Positions 14,832-22,887 of a stretch of 40,290 nucleotides of DNA are shown in pieces. The stretch's first letter is position 1. Each line of letters begins with the position of its first letter. The notes below the pieces were generated by a model. That model was given only the letters and a program-made list of their open reading frames with translations. It was not told where the DNA came from and ran no database searches. The position numbers and the translations under genes were made by a program. The DNA is from Coriobacteriaceae bacterium (GTDB taxonomy: Bacteria; Actinomycetota; Coriobacteriia; Coriobacteriales; UMGS124): the NCBI GenBank assembly GCA_019421015.1, contig JAHZGC010000018.1:1-40290 (forward strand), in the 5' to 3' direction.

Positions 14832-17800
14832 TTACGCCTCCATCCGCAGCGTGCTGCCCGTCATGCCGCGTTCCACCACGATCTTGCGGTCGATGCTCTC
14901 CTTGAGGTCGTCGACGTGGGAGATGATTCCCACGAGCTTGCCGCCGCCGGTGAGCTCGGTGAGCGTCTTGACGGCGAGCTGCAGCGACTCCTGGTCGAGG
15001 GACCCAAAGCCCTCGTCGATGAACATCGCGTCCAGCTGGATGCCGCCCGCGTGGGCCTGCACCACGTCGGACAGGCCGAGCGCCAAGGCGAGCGACGCCT
15101 TGAACGCCTCACCGCCCGAAAGCGTGCCGGCGTCGCGGCTCTTGCCGGTGTAGGCGTCGGCCACGTCGATGTCGAGGCCCGACTGGGAGGTCTTCGACCG
15201 CGCTTCGGTGCCGCGGGCGAGCTCATAGCGGCCGTTGGTCATGACCCGCAGCCTGCGGTTGGCGGCTTCGAGCACCCGGTCGAAGTAGTGGGCCTGCACG
15301 TAGGTCTCGAAGCTCACCTTGTCCATCTGGCTGAGGCGGCCGTTGGCCGTCTTGGCCAGTGCGTCGAGCTCGCTGCGCAGGACGGCCACGCTGCCGTACT
15401 CCTCCTCCAACCTGCGGAGGCGCTTGACGGCGGAGCGGTTGGCATCGACGCGGGCATAGGTCTCGGAGCGCAGGGGCTCTAGCTCGGACCTTTGCTCCCG
15501 ACAGCGTCGCAGACCCTCCTCGTCTGCGGACACGTCGGTCTCCTCGATGGTTTCGAGCTGGGACGACCAGGTCTCGATCTGGCTCTTGAGAACAGCCAGC
15601 TCCTTGTCGTGGTCTCGGAGCGCCTCGAGCGCCGCCGTATGGGCCCGGACGAGCTCCTCTGCCCTTTTTTGCAGGTCCGTGGCCTCACGCTGGGCGTCCG
15701 CCTTCGAGGGGTGGGGGAGCCGGGCGAGAAGCCCCTGCGTCCGTTCGGTAAGGCCGTGCAGCGTGGTGCGGCGCTCGGCGAGGGACGCTTCGAGTTCCGA
15801 GCGGTCGGCACCGACCTGCGCGATGCGGGACTGCAGGTCTTGCGCCTTTGCTGCGAGCTTCGACCGCTCCTCGACCCGCGCGGCCGCCTCCCGCTTCGTG
15901 CGCTCTGCAGAGGCCAGGTCAGCTTGCGCGTCGGCAAGCCCCTTGCGGATCTGGGCCTCGTCCGCCGGCCCGAGGCGCTTTGCAAGCTCGCCGTGTCTGG
16001 CCTCTGCGGCCGCCCGCTCCGCGTCTGCCTTTGCCATGCGCGCCTCCAGGGTTTTGAGTTTCTCGGCTGCCTCGGAGAGACGCCCCTGCACGGCGCGCAG
16101 CCGCTCTCGGGTCTCGTCGAGCTCGCGAGACCTTCTTTGCGTGCGTTCCAGATTGGCCTCGAGCTCGCGACGCTTCGCCTCCTCCTGCGTGACGCGCTCG
16201 GCGAGCGCCTCACGGCTGCCGTGGGTTGCCACCAGGTTTTCGAGAAGGCCCGAGCGGTCTGCAACCGACCTGAACGCGCTCGCCCGGGTCTGACCCGCGA
16301 GGGCATAGTTGTTTTCGGCCTGGGAACGGGCGAGCTCGGCGGCCTCCACGTCTTCTGCGGTAGGCGCGTCGACGGGCATCGGGGCGAGCGATGGGTGGTC
16401 GACCGAGCCGCAGACCGGGCATGGCATCCCGTCGTGGAGCTCGCGTGCGAGAAGGCCCGCCTGGGCGTCGTAGTAGGCGGTTTGGATCCTCGCATAGCGT
16501 TCCCGGGCGTCGGTAGCTTCCTGCTTCGCCGTCGCATAGGACGCCTCGGCGGCCTGCGCCTCCGCACGGGCGTCTGCCAGCTCCGATGTGGCGCGTTCGA
16601 TGCCCTCGACGGCCTCGTGCAGCGACGCGAGCACGCGGTCGTTTCCAGCGAGGGCATCTTTGGCCTCGGAGACCCGCTCGGGTGCGTCGCGGAGCGCCTC
16701 TTCCTCTCGTTGAAGCGAATCGCCCTGCTCCTTCAAGGCCTGCCATGCGGCCTGGGCGTCGTCGCGTTCGCCTCGGATGCGATCCAGCGTCGCGGCGCGC
16801 GCCCCAGTTTCTTGGGCCGCCTCCTCTACCTCGGCGGCAAGACGCGCCTGGGTGTCCGCCTCGTCGAAGCGGGTCCTGCATGCCTGCACGTGTCCCTGGG
16901 CCCGGGCCAGCTCCACTTCGCATGCACCGAGTTCCTCCAGACGTGCTGAGCAGGGGGCGGCCTGGGCTTCAAGGCCCTGCAACAGCCCTGCGAGCCCCTG
17001 CAGCTGTGCCTCGAGCTCCCGAACGGCGTCGGCCTCGACCCCTGCGTCTGACTGGATGCGGTCGAGCTCGTCGTACTCGCCAAGGCGGGACTGCGCCACG
17101 GCGGCGCGGTTCTCCAGGTCGCGGCGCTCCGGTTCGCGGGCCTCCTCGGCTGCCAGGGACGCCTCGAGCCCGGCGCGCCGGCCCGAGAGCTCTGCCTGCG
17201 TCTGGAGCGCGCCGTCGAGGCCGGCCCTCAGCGAGACGGCCTGCCTCCCCCGTTCGAGGCGGCGCTCTAACATCGAGGCCTCTTGGGCTATCGACCCCAG
17301 CTGGTCGTCGAGGCGTGCGAGCTCCAGCTCGTCTTGGGAGCAGGAGTCTTCCAGGACGCACGCCACGTCGTCAAGGCATGCCATGTTCTCACGCAGCGTG
17401 TCGGCCAGCTGCGACGCGCTCGCCTCGCCGCGGGGCCTTGCCCCCTCCACGGCGCTGGCAGCCCGTATGCGCATCTCCTCGGCCGCCGTCTCGACCTCGC
17501 GGCGCTGCGTCTCGAGCTCTTTCTGGAACCGCAGGTAGCGTTCTGTGTCGAAGAGCCTGCGGAAGATCTTGGCCCGCTCGTCGGTCTTGGAGCTCAAGAG
17601 GCGCCTGAAGTCGCCCTGGGCCACCATGACGATCTGGCCGAACTGGTCGCGGTCGATGCCGAGGAGCTCCTCGATGGCCGGCGTGACCGCCGACGGTTTG
17701 GCCACCACCCCGCCGTCGGGCAGCGTGAGCACGGCGTCGTGGTCGGCCTTGGTCAAGCCCTCGCCCTTTTGCTTGGGGCGCAGGTACTCGGGGTTGCGCC

Positions 17801-18077
17801 GCACGCGGTAGCGCTCGCCACGGTAGTCGAACTCAAGCTCGACGAAGGTGGGGGTCCCGGCGCCGGCAAAGTCGCTGCGCAGGCTCTTGGCACTGCGGTC
17901 GCCGCCGCTCGCCTCGCCAAAGAGGGCAAACGATATGGCGTCGAAGACCGTGGTCTTGCCCGCACCCGTGTCGCCGCAGATGAGGTAGAGGCCCTCGTGC
18001 CCCAGGGCCTCGAAGTCGATGGTCACCTCGTCGGCGTAGGGGCCAAAGGCGCTCATGGTAAGCTTGAGGGGGCGCAT
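14832..18077 (-). CDS. sbcC: Exonuclease SbcCD subunit C (SMC-like ATPase)
   Basis: 1081 residues. SbcC is the Rad50-like half of the SbcCD nuclease, which opens DNA hairpins and trims blocked ends. The N-terminal ATPase half has Walker A GDTGAGKTT near residue 36. Two long coiled-coil arms (rich in RRELEANLERTQ-type heptads) flank the zinc hook CPVCGSVDHP near residue 550. The C-terminal half carries the signature LSGGEAFKASLALALGLS and Walker B LDAMFIDEGFGSLD. The start ATG lies 1 nt after the sbcD stop (TAGGATG), the usual coupled sbcDC arrangement. The gene ends at TAA 14832-14834, close to the palindromic GTTTTCAACA cluster. Confidence 0.96.
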   Translation of the reverse strand: MRPLKLTMSAFGPYADEVTIDFEALGHEGLYLICGDTGAGKTTVFDAISFALFGEASGGDRSAKSLRSDFAGAGTPTFVELEFDYRGERYRVRRNPEYLRPKQKGEGLTKADHDAVLTLPDGGVVAKPSAVTPAIEELLGIDRDQFGQIVMVAQGDFRRLLSSKTDERAKIFRRLFDTERYLRFQKELETQRREVETAAEEMRIRAASAVEGARPRGEASASQLADTLRENMACLDDVACVLEDSCSQDELELARLDDQLGSIAQEASMLERRLERGRQAVSLRAGLDGALQTQAELSGRRAGLEASLAAEEAREPERRDLENRAAVAQSRLGEYDELDRIQSDAGVEADAVRELEAQLQGLAGLLQGLEAQAAPCSARLEELGACEVELARAQGHVQACRTRFDEADTQARLAAEVEEAAQETGARAATLDRIRGERDDAQAAWQALKEQGDSLQREEEALRDAPERVSEAKDALAGNDRVLASLHEAVEGIERATSELADARAEAQAAEASYATAKQEATDARERYARIQTAYYDAQAGLLARELHDGMPCPVCGSVDHPSLAPMPVDAPTAEDVEAAELARSQAENNYALAGQTRASAFRSVADRSGLLENLVATHGSREALAERVTQEEAKRRELEANLERTQRRSRELDETRERLRAVQGRLSEAAEKLKTLEARMAKADAERAAAEARHGELAKRLGPADEAQIRKGLADAQADLASAERTKREAAARVEERSKLAAKAQDLQSRIAQVGADRSELEASLAERRTTLHGLTERTQGLLARLPHPSKADAQREATDLQKRAEELVRAHTAALEALRDHDKELAVLKSQIETWSSQLETIEETDVSADEEGLRRCREQRSELEPLRSETYARVDANRSAVKRLRRLEEEYGSVAVLRSELDALAKTANGRLSQMDKVSFETYVQAHYFDRVLEAANRRLRVMTNGRYELARGTEARSKTSQSGLDIDVADAYTGKSRDAGTLSGGEAFKASLALALGLSDVVQAHAGGIQLDAMFIDEGFGSLDQESLQLAVKTLTELTGGGKLVGIISHVDDLKESIDRKIVVERGMTGSTLRMEA

Positions 18078-18078
18078 C

Positions 18079-19224
18079 CTATATCACCTGGGCTTTCTCG
18101 AAGGCGCGTATGGCGTACTCGCGCTGGCGCTCGGTCATGGGCAGGCCGTTGCGCTCCTCGTAGAACCTCTCGAACAGCTCGAGCGGCGACACGTCGGACA
18201 GCTCTGCGGTATCGAGGGTCCCGGCGCGGTCGGCCGTCTGGCTGCGCGCGTTGTCGTAGGAGAGGCCCATGACGTTGGGGAACACCCGGCGCAGCCGCTC
18301 CAGGGCGTCCAGGGCGGGGAGCTCGTCGGTCAGGGTCACGCTCAGGTAGTCCTCCGGGTCCCCCGCGGCCACGTTCTCGGGCTCGAGGAGCTTCTCGAGG
18401 GGGCCGCGAAGCGACCGCATGTCGTGGAGGGGCACGATGGGCACGAACTCGATGTCGACCTCCCCCTTGGGCCCAAGCTCCACGAGCGGCATGGTCTTCT
18501 CGCCGCGTATCTCGCTGAACGAATATTTGAGCAGGCTCCCGCTATAGCGCACCTCTTCGCGGCCCACGCGCTGGGGCTTGTGCACGTGCCCCAGCGCCAC
18601 ATAGTCAAAGGGGTCGTAGACGCTCGCGTCGACGTTGTCTATGCCGCCGAGGCTCAACTCGGAGTCGGTGCGTTCGGTCTCGGCGCCCCCCGAGGTCGCG
18701 AACTGGTGGGAGAGGGCTACGTTGCGCCGCGTCCGGTCGATCGGGCACGCCTCTATGACGCAGCGCAGGGCGTCGGTGTAGGTCTCGATCTCCTCCTCGG
18801 GGAACCACGGCCGTACCGCGGCCGGTTTGAGGAAGGGGAGCAGCCAGAACGTCACGGGCCCGTGGTCGTCCTCCAGGGTGACCGAGGCAACCTCCCCGTC
18901 GTACACCGGCGAGACGAACACGTTGTGGCGGGCGAAGAAGGGGGCGCCGTAGGCCACGCGCTCGGCCGAGTCGTGGTTGCCTGCGATGACGAAGACGGCG
19001 GCCCCGGTGCCTGCGGCCTCGCTCAAAAACCAGTCGACGAGCGCCACGGCCTCCGCGCTCGGAGAGCTCTTGTCGTAGAGGTCGCCGGCCACGAGCAGCG
19101 CGTCGACCGCGCGCCCGCGGATCGTGCGCAGCACCCCCTCGAGGGCAAAGCGCTGGTCCTCAATCATGGGAAACTCGTTCACGCGCTTGCCGATGTGCAG
19201 GTCCGACAGGTGCAGCAGACGCAT
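18079..19224 (-). CDS. sbcD: Exonuclease SbcCD subunit D (metallophosphoesterase)
   Basis: 381 residues. This is the Mre11-like nuclease half of SbcCD, with two metal ions bound by the phosphoesterase motifs DLHIGKRV, GDLYDKSSP, GNHDS and GHVHKPQ. It works with SbcC, encoded directly after it. ATG at 19224 is preferred over an upstream in-frame start at 19254, because AAAGGAG lies just before it and homology begins with MRLLHLSDLHIG. The 172-nt divergent gap to moeA shows no clear -10/-35 pair on either strand. Confidence 0.95.
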   Translation of the reverse strand: MRLLHLSDLHIGKRVNEFPMIEDQRFALEGVLRTIRGRAVDALLVAGDLYDKSSPSAEAVALVDWFLSEAAGTGAAVFVIAGNHDSAERVAYGAPFFARHNVFVSPVYDGEVASVTLEDDHGPVTFWLLPFLKPAAVRPWFPEEEIETYTDALRCVIEACPIDRTRRNVALSHQFATSGGAETERTDSELSLGGIDNVDASVYDPFDYVALGHVHKPQRVGREEVRYSGSLLKYSFSEIRGEKTMPLVELGPKGEVDIEFVPIVPLHDMRSLRGPLEKLLEPENVAAGDPEDYLSVTLTDELPALDALERLRRVFPNVMGLSYDNARSQTADRAGTLDTAELSDVSPLELFERFYEERNGLPMTERQREYAIRAFEKAQVI

Positions 19225-19396
19225 GGGCGCTCCTTTCGCGCGTCGCCGGGACATCCTCCGAGGGTAACGCGGCGTGCCGGGTCAGATTCTTTTGGGTTTT
19301 ACCATCCCATAGAGACCCCATATCGCCTACCATGGTTCGGTGCGCGCACGGCCTTTGGGCCTGCGCTTCGGCATATGGAAGGGAGACCATCGCCCC

Positions 19397-20677
19397 ATGC
19401 TAGACCTCACATCCTTTGACCCCGACGCCCGCATCAGCGTCGAGGAGGCCCTTGACCGGGTGCTCGCCCTGGTGTCGACCCTCGGCGCCGAGACCGTGCC
19501 CCTCTACGACGCCCTGGGCCGCGTCCTTGCCAAAGACGTCGTGAGCGACATCGACGTGAACCCGTTCGACAACTCCTCTATGGATGGCTATGCGGTCATC
19601 GCCGCCGACCTGGCCGACGCCTCCGAAGACTCGCCCATCGCCCTCGACGTCGTGGGCTACATCGGGGCCGGCTCGGTGTACGAGGAGACCCTGCTGCCCG
19701 GTCAGACCGTGCGCCTCATGACAGGTGCGCCGGTGCCCAAGGGGGCCGACGCCGTGGTCAAGTATGAGATCGTGACCGTGGAGGCGGGGGACGGCGGTCC
19801 CGGCTCGCGTGTGTCGTTCTCCAAACCCGTGCGCGTCGGCGAGGCCGTGCGCAAGGCGGGCGAGGAGTTCAAGGCGGGAGAGGTCGCCGTGCCCGCCGGT
19901 ACCGAGGTGAACCCCTACGCCCTCGGCATGCTGGCCTCGGCCGGTGCCTCCTACGTGAGCGTGTGGCGCCGTCCCGTGGTGGGCGTCTTTGCCATCGGCA
20001 GCGAGCTCGTGACCCTCGACCAGGTGCCGACCCCCGGCAAGATCCGCGACTGCAACACCTGGTGCCTGGGTGCCCTGGCCCGCGACGCCGGGGCCGACCT
20101 GCGCGTCTTTGGCATCGTTCCCGACGATAAAGACGCCATCAAGGCTGCGCTCGACGAGGCGCTGGCCACCTGCGACCTCGTGGTCTCCGCCGGCGGCGCC
20201 TCCCAGGGCGACTTCGACTTCATCAAAGACGTGGTGGCCGAGAAGGGTTCGATCGTCTTCTCGTACCTCTCGCTGCGCCCCGGCAAGCGTCAGACCATGG
20301 GCGTCGTGGACGGCAAGCCGGTCTTTGGTCTCTCGGGCAACCCCGCGGCCTGCTCGGTGGGCTTTGAGCTGCTCATCCGTCCCGCGCTGCGCAAGATGCA
20401 GGGCTTCCACTGCCTCACGCGGCCCACAGTCGAGGCCGAGCTTGCGAGTCCCATCAAGAAGAAGGAGGGGCGCGCCTTCTACCAGCGCGGCCTGGTGGAA
20501 CGCACGGCCGACGGCCGCTGGCTGGCAAGCGAGTACGGCACCCAGTCGTCGGCGCTCCTCGGCGACCTGGAGCGCTGCAACGCCCTTATCGTGGTGCCCG
20601 AGGAGCGCATGGGCATGCAGCCCGGCGAGGCCGTGACCTGCATGCGCGTCGACATGCCGGAAGGGTCGCAGATTTAG
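19397..20677 (+). CDS. moeA: Molybdopterin molybdenumtransferase MoeA
   Basis: 426 residues. MoeA inserts molybdate into adenylylated molybdopterin, the last step of molybdenum cofactor assembly. Landmarks are PFDNSSMDGYAV near the N-terminus, MTGAPVPKGADAVVKYE, VVGVFAIGSELVTLD, the MPT-binding core SAGGASQGDFDFIKDVV, and GKPVFGLSGNPAACSVGFE, then the C-terminal MoeA domain ending in CMRVDMPEGSQI. ATG at 19397 has GGGAGA about 11 nt upstream; the frame is open further upstream but unrelated in sequence. It opens the molybdenum block: mogA-like, modABC and moa genes follow in the same direction. Confidence 0.95.
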   Translation: MLDLTSFDPDARISVEEALDRVLALVSTLGAETVPLYDALGRVLAKDVVSDIDVNPFDNSSMDGYAVIAADLADASEDSPIALDVVGYIGAGSVYEETLLPGQTVRLMTGAPVPKGADAVVKYEIVTVEAGDGGPGSRVSFSKPVRVGEAVRKAGEEFKAGEVAVPAGTEVNPYALGMLASAGASYVSVWRRPVVGVFAIGSELVTLDQVPTPGKIRDCNTWCLGALARDAGADLRVFGIVPDDKDAIKAALDEALATCDLVVSAGGASQGDFDFIKDVVAEKGSIVFSYLSLRPGKRQTMGVVDGKPVFGLSGNPAACSVGFELLIRPALRKMQGFHCLTRPTVEAELASPIKKKEGRAFYQRGLVERTADGRWLASEYGTQSSALLGDLERCNALIVVPEERMGMQPGEAVTCMRVDMPEGSQI

Positions 20678-20685
20678 CACCTTAC

Positions 20686-20721
20686 GCGGAGAAGCTCCGG
20701 GAGTCCTCGGGGTTTCTCCGC
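20686..20721 (+). terminator. Hairpin between moeA and the mogA-like gene
   Basis: GCGGAGAA (20686-20693) pairs with TTCTCCGC (20714-20721), with a GC-rich loop that can pair further within itself. No T-run follows, so this may be an mRNA-processing or attenuating hairpin rather than a true terminator. Confidence 0.5.
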
Positions 20722-20766
20722 TCTGGAGCACGGATCCTTGTAGACCGACGAAAAGGAGTATGACCC

Positions 20767-21243
20767 ATGGATATCAAGTTTGCCATCGTGACCGCCTCCG
20801 ACACCCGCGACCTGGCCCAGGACACGGCCGGTGCGGCCCTGGAGGCCCTCATCACCGAGAATCCCACGTGGACCGTGGTGTCGCACGTGGTCGTGAAGGA
20901 CGACCGCGAGAGCCTGGGGGCCGCCATCGTGACCGCCTGCGACGAGTCGGGTGCCAACATCGTGCTGACCTGCGGCGGTACGGGCCTCTCGCTGCGCGAC
21001 GTGACTCCCGAGGCCACCATGGACGTCTGCGACCGCAACGTTCCCGGCATCGCCGAGGCCATCCGCGCCGGCAGCATGCAGAAGACCAAGCGCGCCATGC
21101 TCTCGCGTGCGCTGTGCATGCAGCGCGGTCCCGTGCTCGTGATCAACTTCCCCGGCAGCGAGAAGGCCGCCCGCGAATGCTGGGAAGTGGTGGCGGACCA
21201 GCTGGACCATGCCATGAAGATGACCGCAGGCGGCGGCCACTAG
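20767..21243 (+). CDS. MogA/MoaB-family molybdopterin adenylyltransferase
   Basis: 158 residues. This family activates molybdopterin by adenylylation before MoeA adds molybdenum. The nucleotide-binding motif TCGGTGLSLRDVTPEAT is clear, as is the preceding DESGANIVL strand. Later landmarks are SRALCMQRGPVLVINFPGSEKAA and the closing helix WEVVADQLDHAM. MogA and MoaB are hard to separate by eye; in bacteria lacking one, the other does the job. AAAGGAG lies 9 nt before ATG. Its last codons form the left arm of a large hairpin (21231-21337). Confidence 0.92.
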   Translation: MDIKFAIVTASDTRDLAQDTAGAALEALITENPTWTVVSHVVVKDDRESLGAAIVTACDESGANIVLTCGGTGLSLRDVTPEATMDVCDRNVPGIAEAIRAGSMQKTKRAMLSRALCMQRGPVLVINFPGSEKAARECWEVVADQLDHAMKMTAGGGH

Positions 21244-21337
21244 GGCACGGCATCTGCGGCGTTGGCGCGGGGCTCATGTACCAGTCGTACACTTCGCCCG
21301 GCGCCGCCTTGCATCTGCCGCACCCTAGTGGCCGCCG
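21231..21337 (+). promoter_or_regulatory. Large hairpin overlapping the mogA-like stop codon, upstream of modA
   Basis: Bases 21231-21245 pair perfectly with 21323-21337 (15 bp), with further interrupted pairing inside (CGGCA 248-252 with 316-320 of that kilobase). The tip has TGTAC-CAGTC-GTACA and a flanking GGGC/GCCC pair. No T-run follows. It could be a structured leader, a processing site or an intergenic palindromic repeat unit. I could not match it to the Moco riboswitch. Part of its left half (from 21256) recurs imperfectly at 21363-21390. Confidence 0.55.
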
Positions 21338-21409
21338 CGGAATTCCGGTAGACCGGCTCTCGCTGCGTTGTGCGGAAGGCTCACGTACGCCGATGGATGG
21401 GTATCAAGC

Positions 21410-21443
21410 CGAACAATCTTTGAACAATGTCGAAGATTGTTCG
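21410..21443 (+). promoter_or_regulatory. Inverted repeat, probable operator upstream of modA
   Basis: CGAACAATCTT (21410-21420) and AAGATTGTTCG (21433-21443) form a perfect 11-bp inverted repeat, 12 nt apart, in the only AT-rich part of the 276-nt gap before modA. A partial third copy, GAACAAT at 21422-21428, lies between the arms. This looks like a dimeric repressor site such as a molybdate-responsive regulator would use; the regulator is not in the window. TTAGAC at 21454-21459 is a weak -10 candidate. Confidence 0.5.
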
Positions 21444-21519
21444 AAAGGTTGTGTTAGACTGCCGTCAATACCGACGCCGCCGGGGTGTCGGGCACAGTTT
21501 CCTTGGGAGGGAACGTCAT

Positions 21520-22710
21520 ATGCAGATCGCTATGAACCGTCGTTCGTTCGTTGCTGGCGCCGCGCTTGCCGCCGGTGCCCTGGCCGCTGTCCCCATGCTT
21601 GCCGTGGCCGACGAGAAGAAGGCCGACGAGGCCGAGAAGCCCGCGGAGGGCGACGGTATCCAGCTCCAGATCTTCGCCGCCAACTCGCTTGAGAAGGCCC
21701 TGCCCGAGGTCCAGAAGCTCTACACCGAGCAGCACCCCGAGGTCACCTTTGCCGACACCCAGTTCAAGGCCTCCGGCGACCTGGTGGAGCAGATGAAGGC
21801 CGGCGCCATCGTCGACGTCCTCATCACCGCCTCCAAGGCCACCATGGACACCGCCGAGGAGGCCAAGCTCGTCGTGGCCGACACCCGCATCGACATGTTC
21901 AACAACGACCTCGTAATCGTCGCCGCCGAGGACTCCGACGTCAAGGTCGCCGACCTTGCCGAGGTCGCCGATGAGGCCATCGCCAGCATCGCCATCGGCG
22001 ATGCCGCCACCGTGCCGGCCGGCAAGTACACCAACCAGTCGCTCTACAGCGTGGGCCTCTATACCAACGAGTCCGGTGCTGACGGCGAGTACGCCCCCGA
22101 GATTGCCGACAAGGTCATGCTCGGCGACAAGGTGGGCACCTGCGCCAGCTACGTCTCGACCGGTGACGCGACCATCGGCTTCGTATACTCCTCCGACGTG
22201 TACCGCTACGACGGCATCAAGGCCATCTACACCACGCCGGCCGACTCTCACAAGCCCATCGTCTATCCCGGTGCCGTGGGTGCCGACGCCCCCTACGGCG
22301 CCGAGGCCCAGGACTTCCTGGACTTCTGCATGACCGACCCCGATGCCCTCGACGTCTGGTCCGAGTATGGCTTCGAGGTTGTCGAGGTCGCCGACGACGC
22401 CAAGGCTGCCGAGGGTGACAAGAAGGCCGAGGCCGGCGCCCTGAAGGACGGCACCTACGAGGCCGAGGGCAAGGGCATCGGCGGCAAGGTGCCCGTGACC
22501 GTCGTGGTCAAGGACGGCAAGGTGGCCGAGGTGACCGTGGGCGACAACTCCGAGACCCAGGGCATCGGAAGCAAGGCCATCGAGCAGCTCCCCGAGCTGA
22601 TCGTGAAGGCCAACGGCACGGAGGGCGTCGACGGCGTCTCCGGCGCCACCATCACCTCCAAGGCCATCTTCTCGGCCGTCGAGGACGCCCTGGCCCAGGC
22701 CGGCAAGTAA
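21520..22710 (+). CDS. modA: Molybdate-binding protein ModA fused to a C-terminal FMN_bind domain
   Basis: 396 residues. A Tat-like signal (MNRRSFVAGAALAAG, cut near AVA-DE) leads into a charged linker and then a ModA/SBP_bac_11 domain (about 45-290). That domain has IFAANSLEKALPEVQKLY, QMKAGAIVDVLITAS, IGDAATVPAGKYTNQSL, ATIGFVYSSDVYRY and FLDFCMTDPDA. After a second charged linker comes an FMN_bind-like domain (about 307-396): DGTYEAEGKGIGG, a VTVVVKDGKVAEVTV strand pair, and VDGVSGATITS. The SGAT motif (374-377) is where ApbE-type transferases attach FMN. Usual ModA proteins are about 250 residues and lack this domain. A GGGAGG site lies before ATG 21520. modB and modC follow. A covalently flavinylated molybdate-binding protein is inference; no FMN transferase gene is visible. 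Confidence 0.88.
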   Translation: MQIAMNRRSFVAGAALAAGALAAVPMLAVADEKKADEAEKPAEGDGIQLQIFAANSLEKALPEVQKLYTEQHPEVTFADTQFKASGDLVEQMKAGAIVDVLITASKATMDTAEEAKLVVADTRIDMFNNDLVIVAAEDSDVKVADLAEVADEAIASIAIGDAATVPAGKYTNQSLYSVGLYTNESGADGEYAPEIADKVMLGDKVGTCASYVSTGDATIGFVYSSDVYRYDGIKAIYTTPADSHKPIVYPGAVGADAPYGAEAQDFLDFCMTDPDALDVWSEYGFEVVEVADDAKAAEGDKKAEAGALKDGTYEAEGKGIGGKVPVTVVVKDGKVAEVTVGDNSETQGIGSKAIEQLPELIVKANGTEGVDGVSGATITSKAIFSAVEDALAQAGK

Positions 22711-22742
22711 GCAGGCTGCGGGTTCTCAAAACGCACCTTGAC

Positions 22743-22781
22743 GCGGCCCCGGTTGCCCCTCTGGGCGGCCGGGGCCGCTTT
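22743..22781 (+). terminator. Intrinsic terminator or attenuator between modA and modB
   Basis: GCGGCCCCGG (22743-22752) pairs perfectly with CCGGGGCCGC (22769-22778), followed by only three T. It would lower modBC transcription relative to modA, as is common when a binding protein is needed in excess. The remaining 107 nt before modB show no clear promoter. Confidence 0.7.
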
Positions 22782-22887
22782 GTGGACCGCGCCGCGCCTT
22801 CCTTGCGGCGCCAACGACGCGCCCTCTTTCGTACGAGGTGTGCGACAATTTGCCCATACGCCCGACCGATTCCTTGGGAGGAACTCC

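Noticed and set aside
21231..21337. Moco riboswitch
   Set aside because: The context fits, but I could not match the conserved Moco motif bases, and the left arm lies in coding sequence. It was kept only as an unassigned hairpin.
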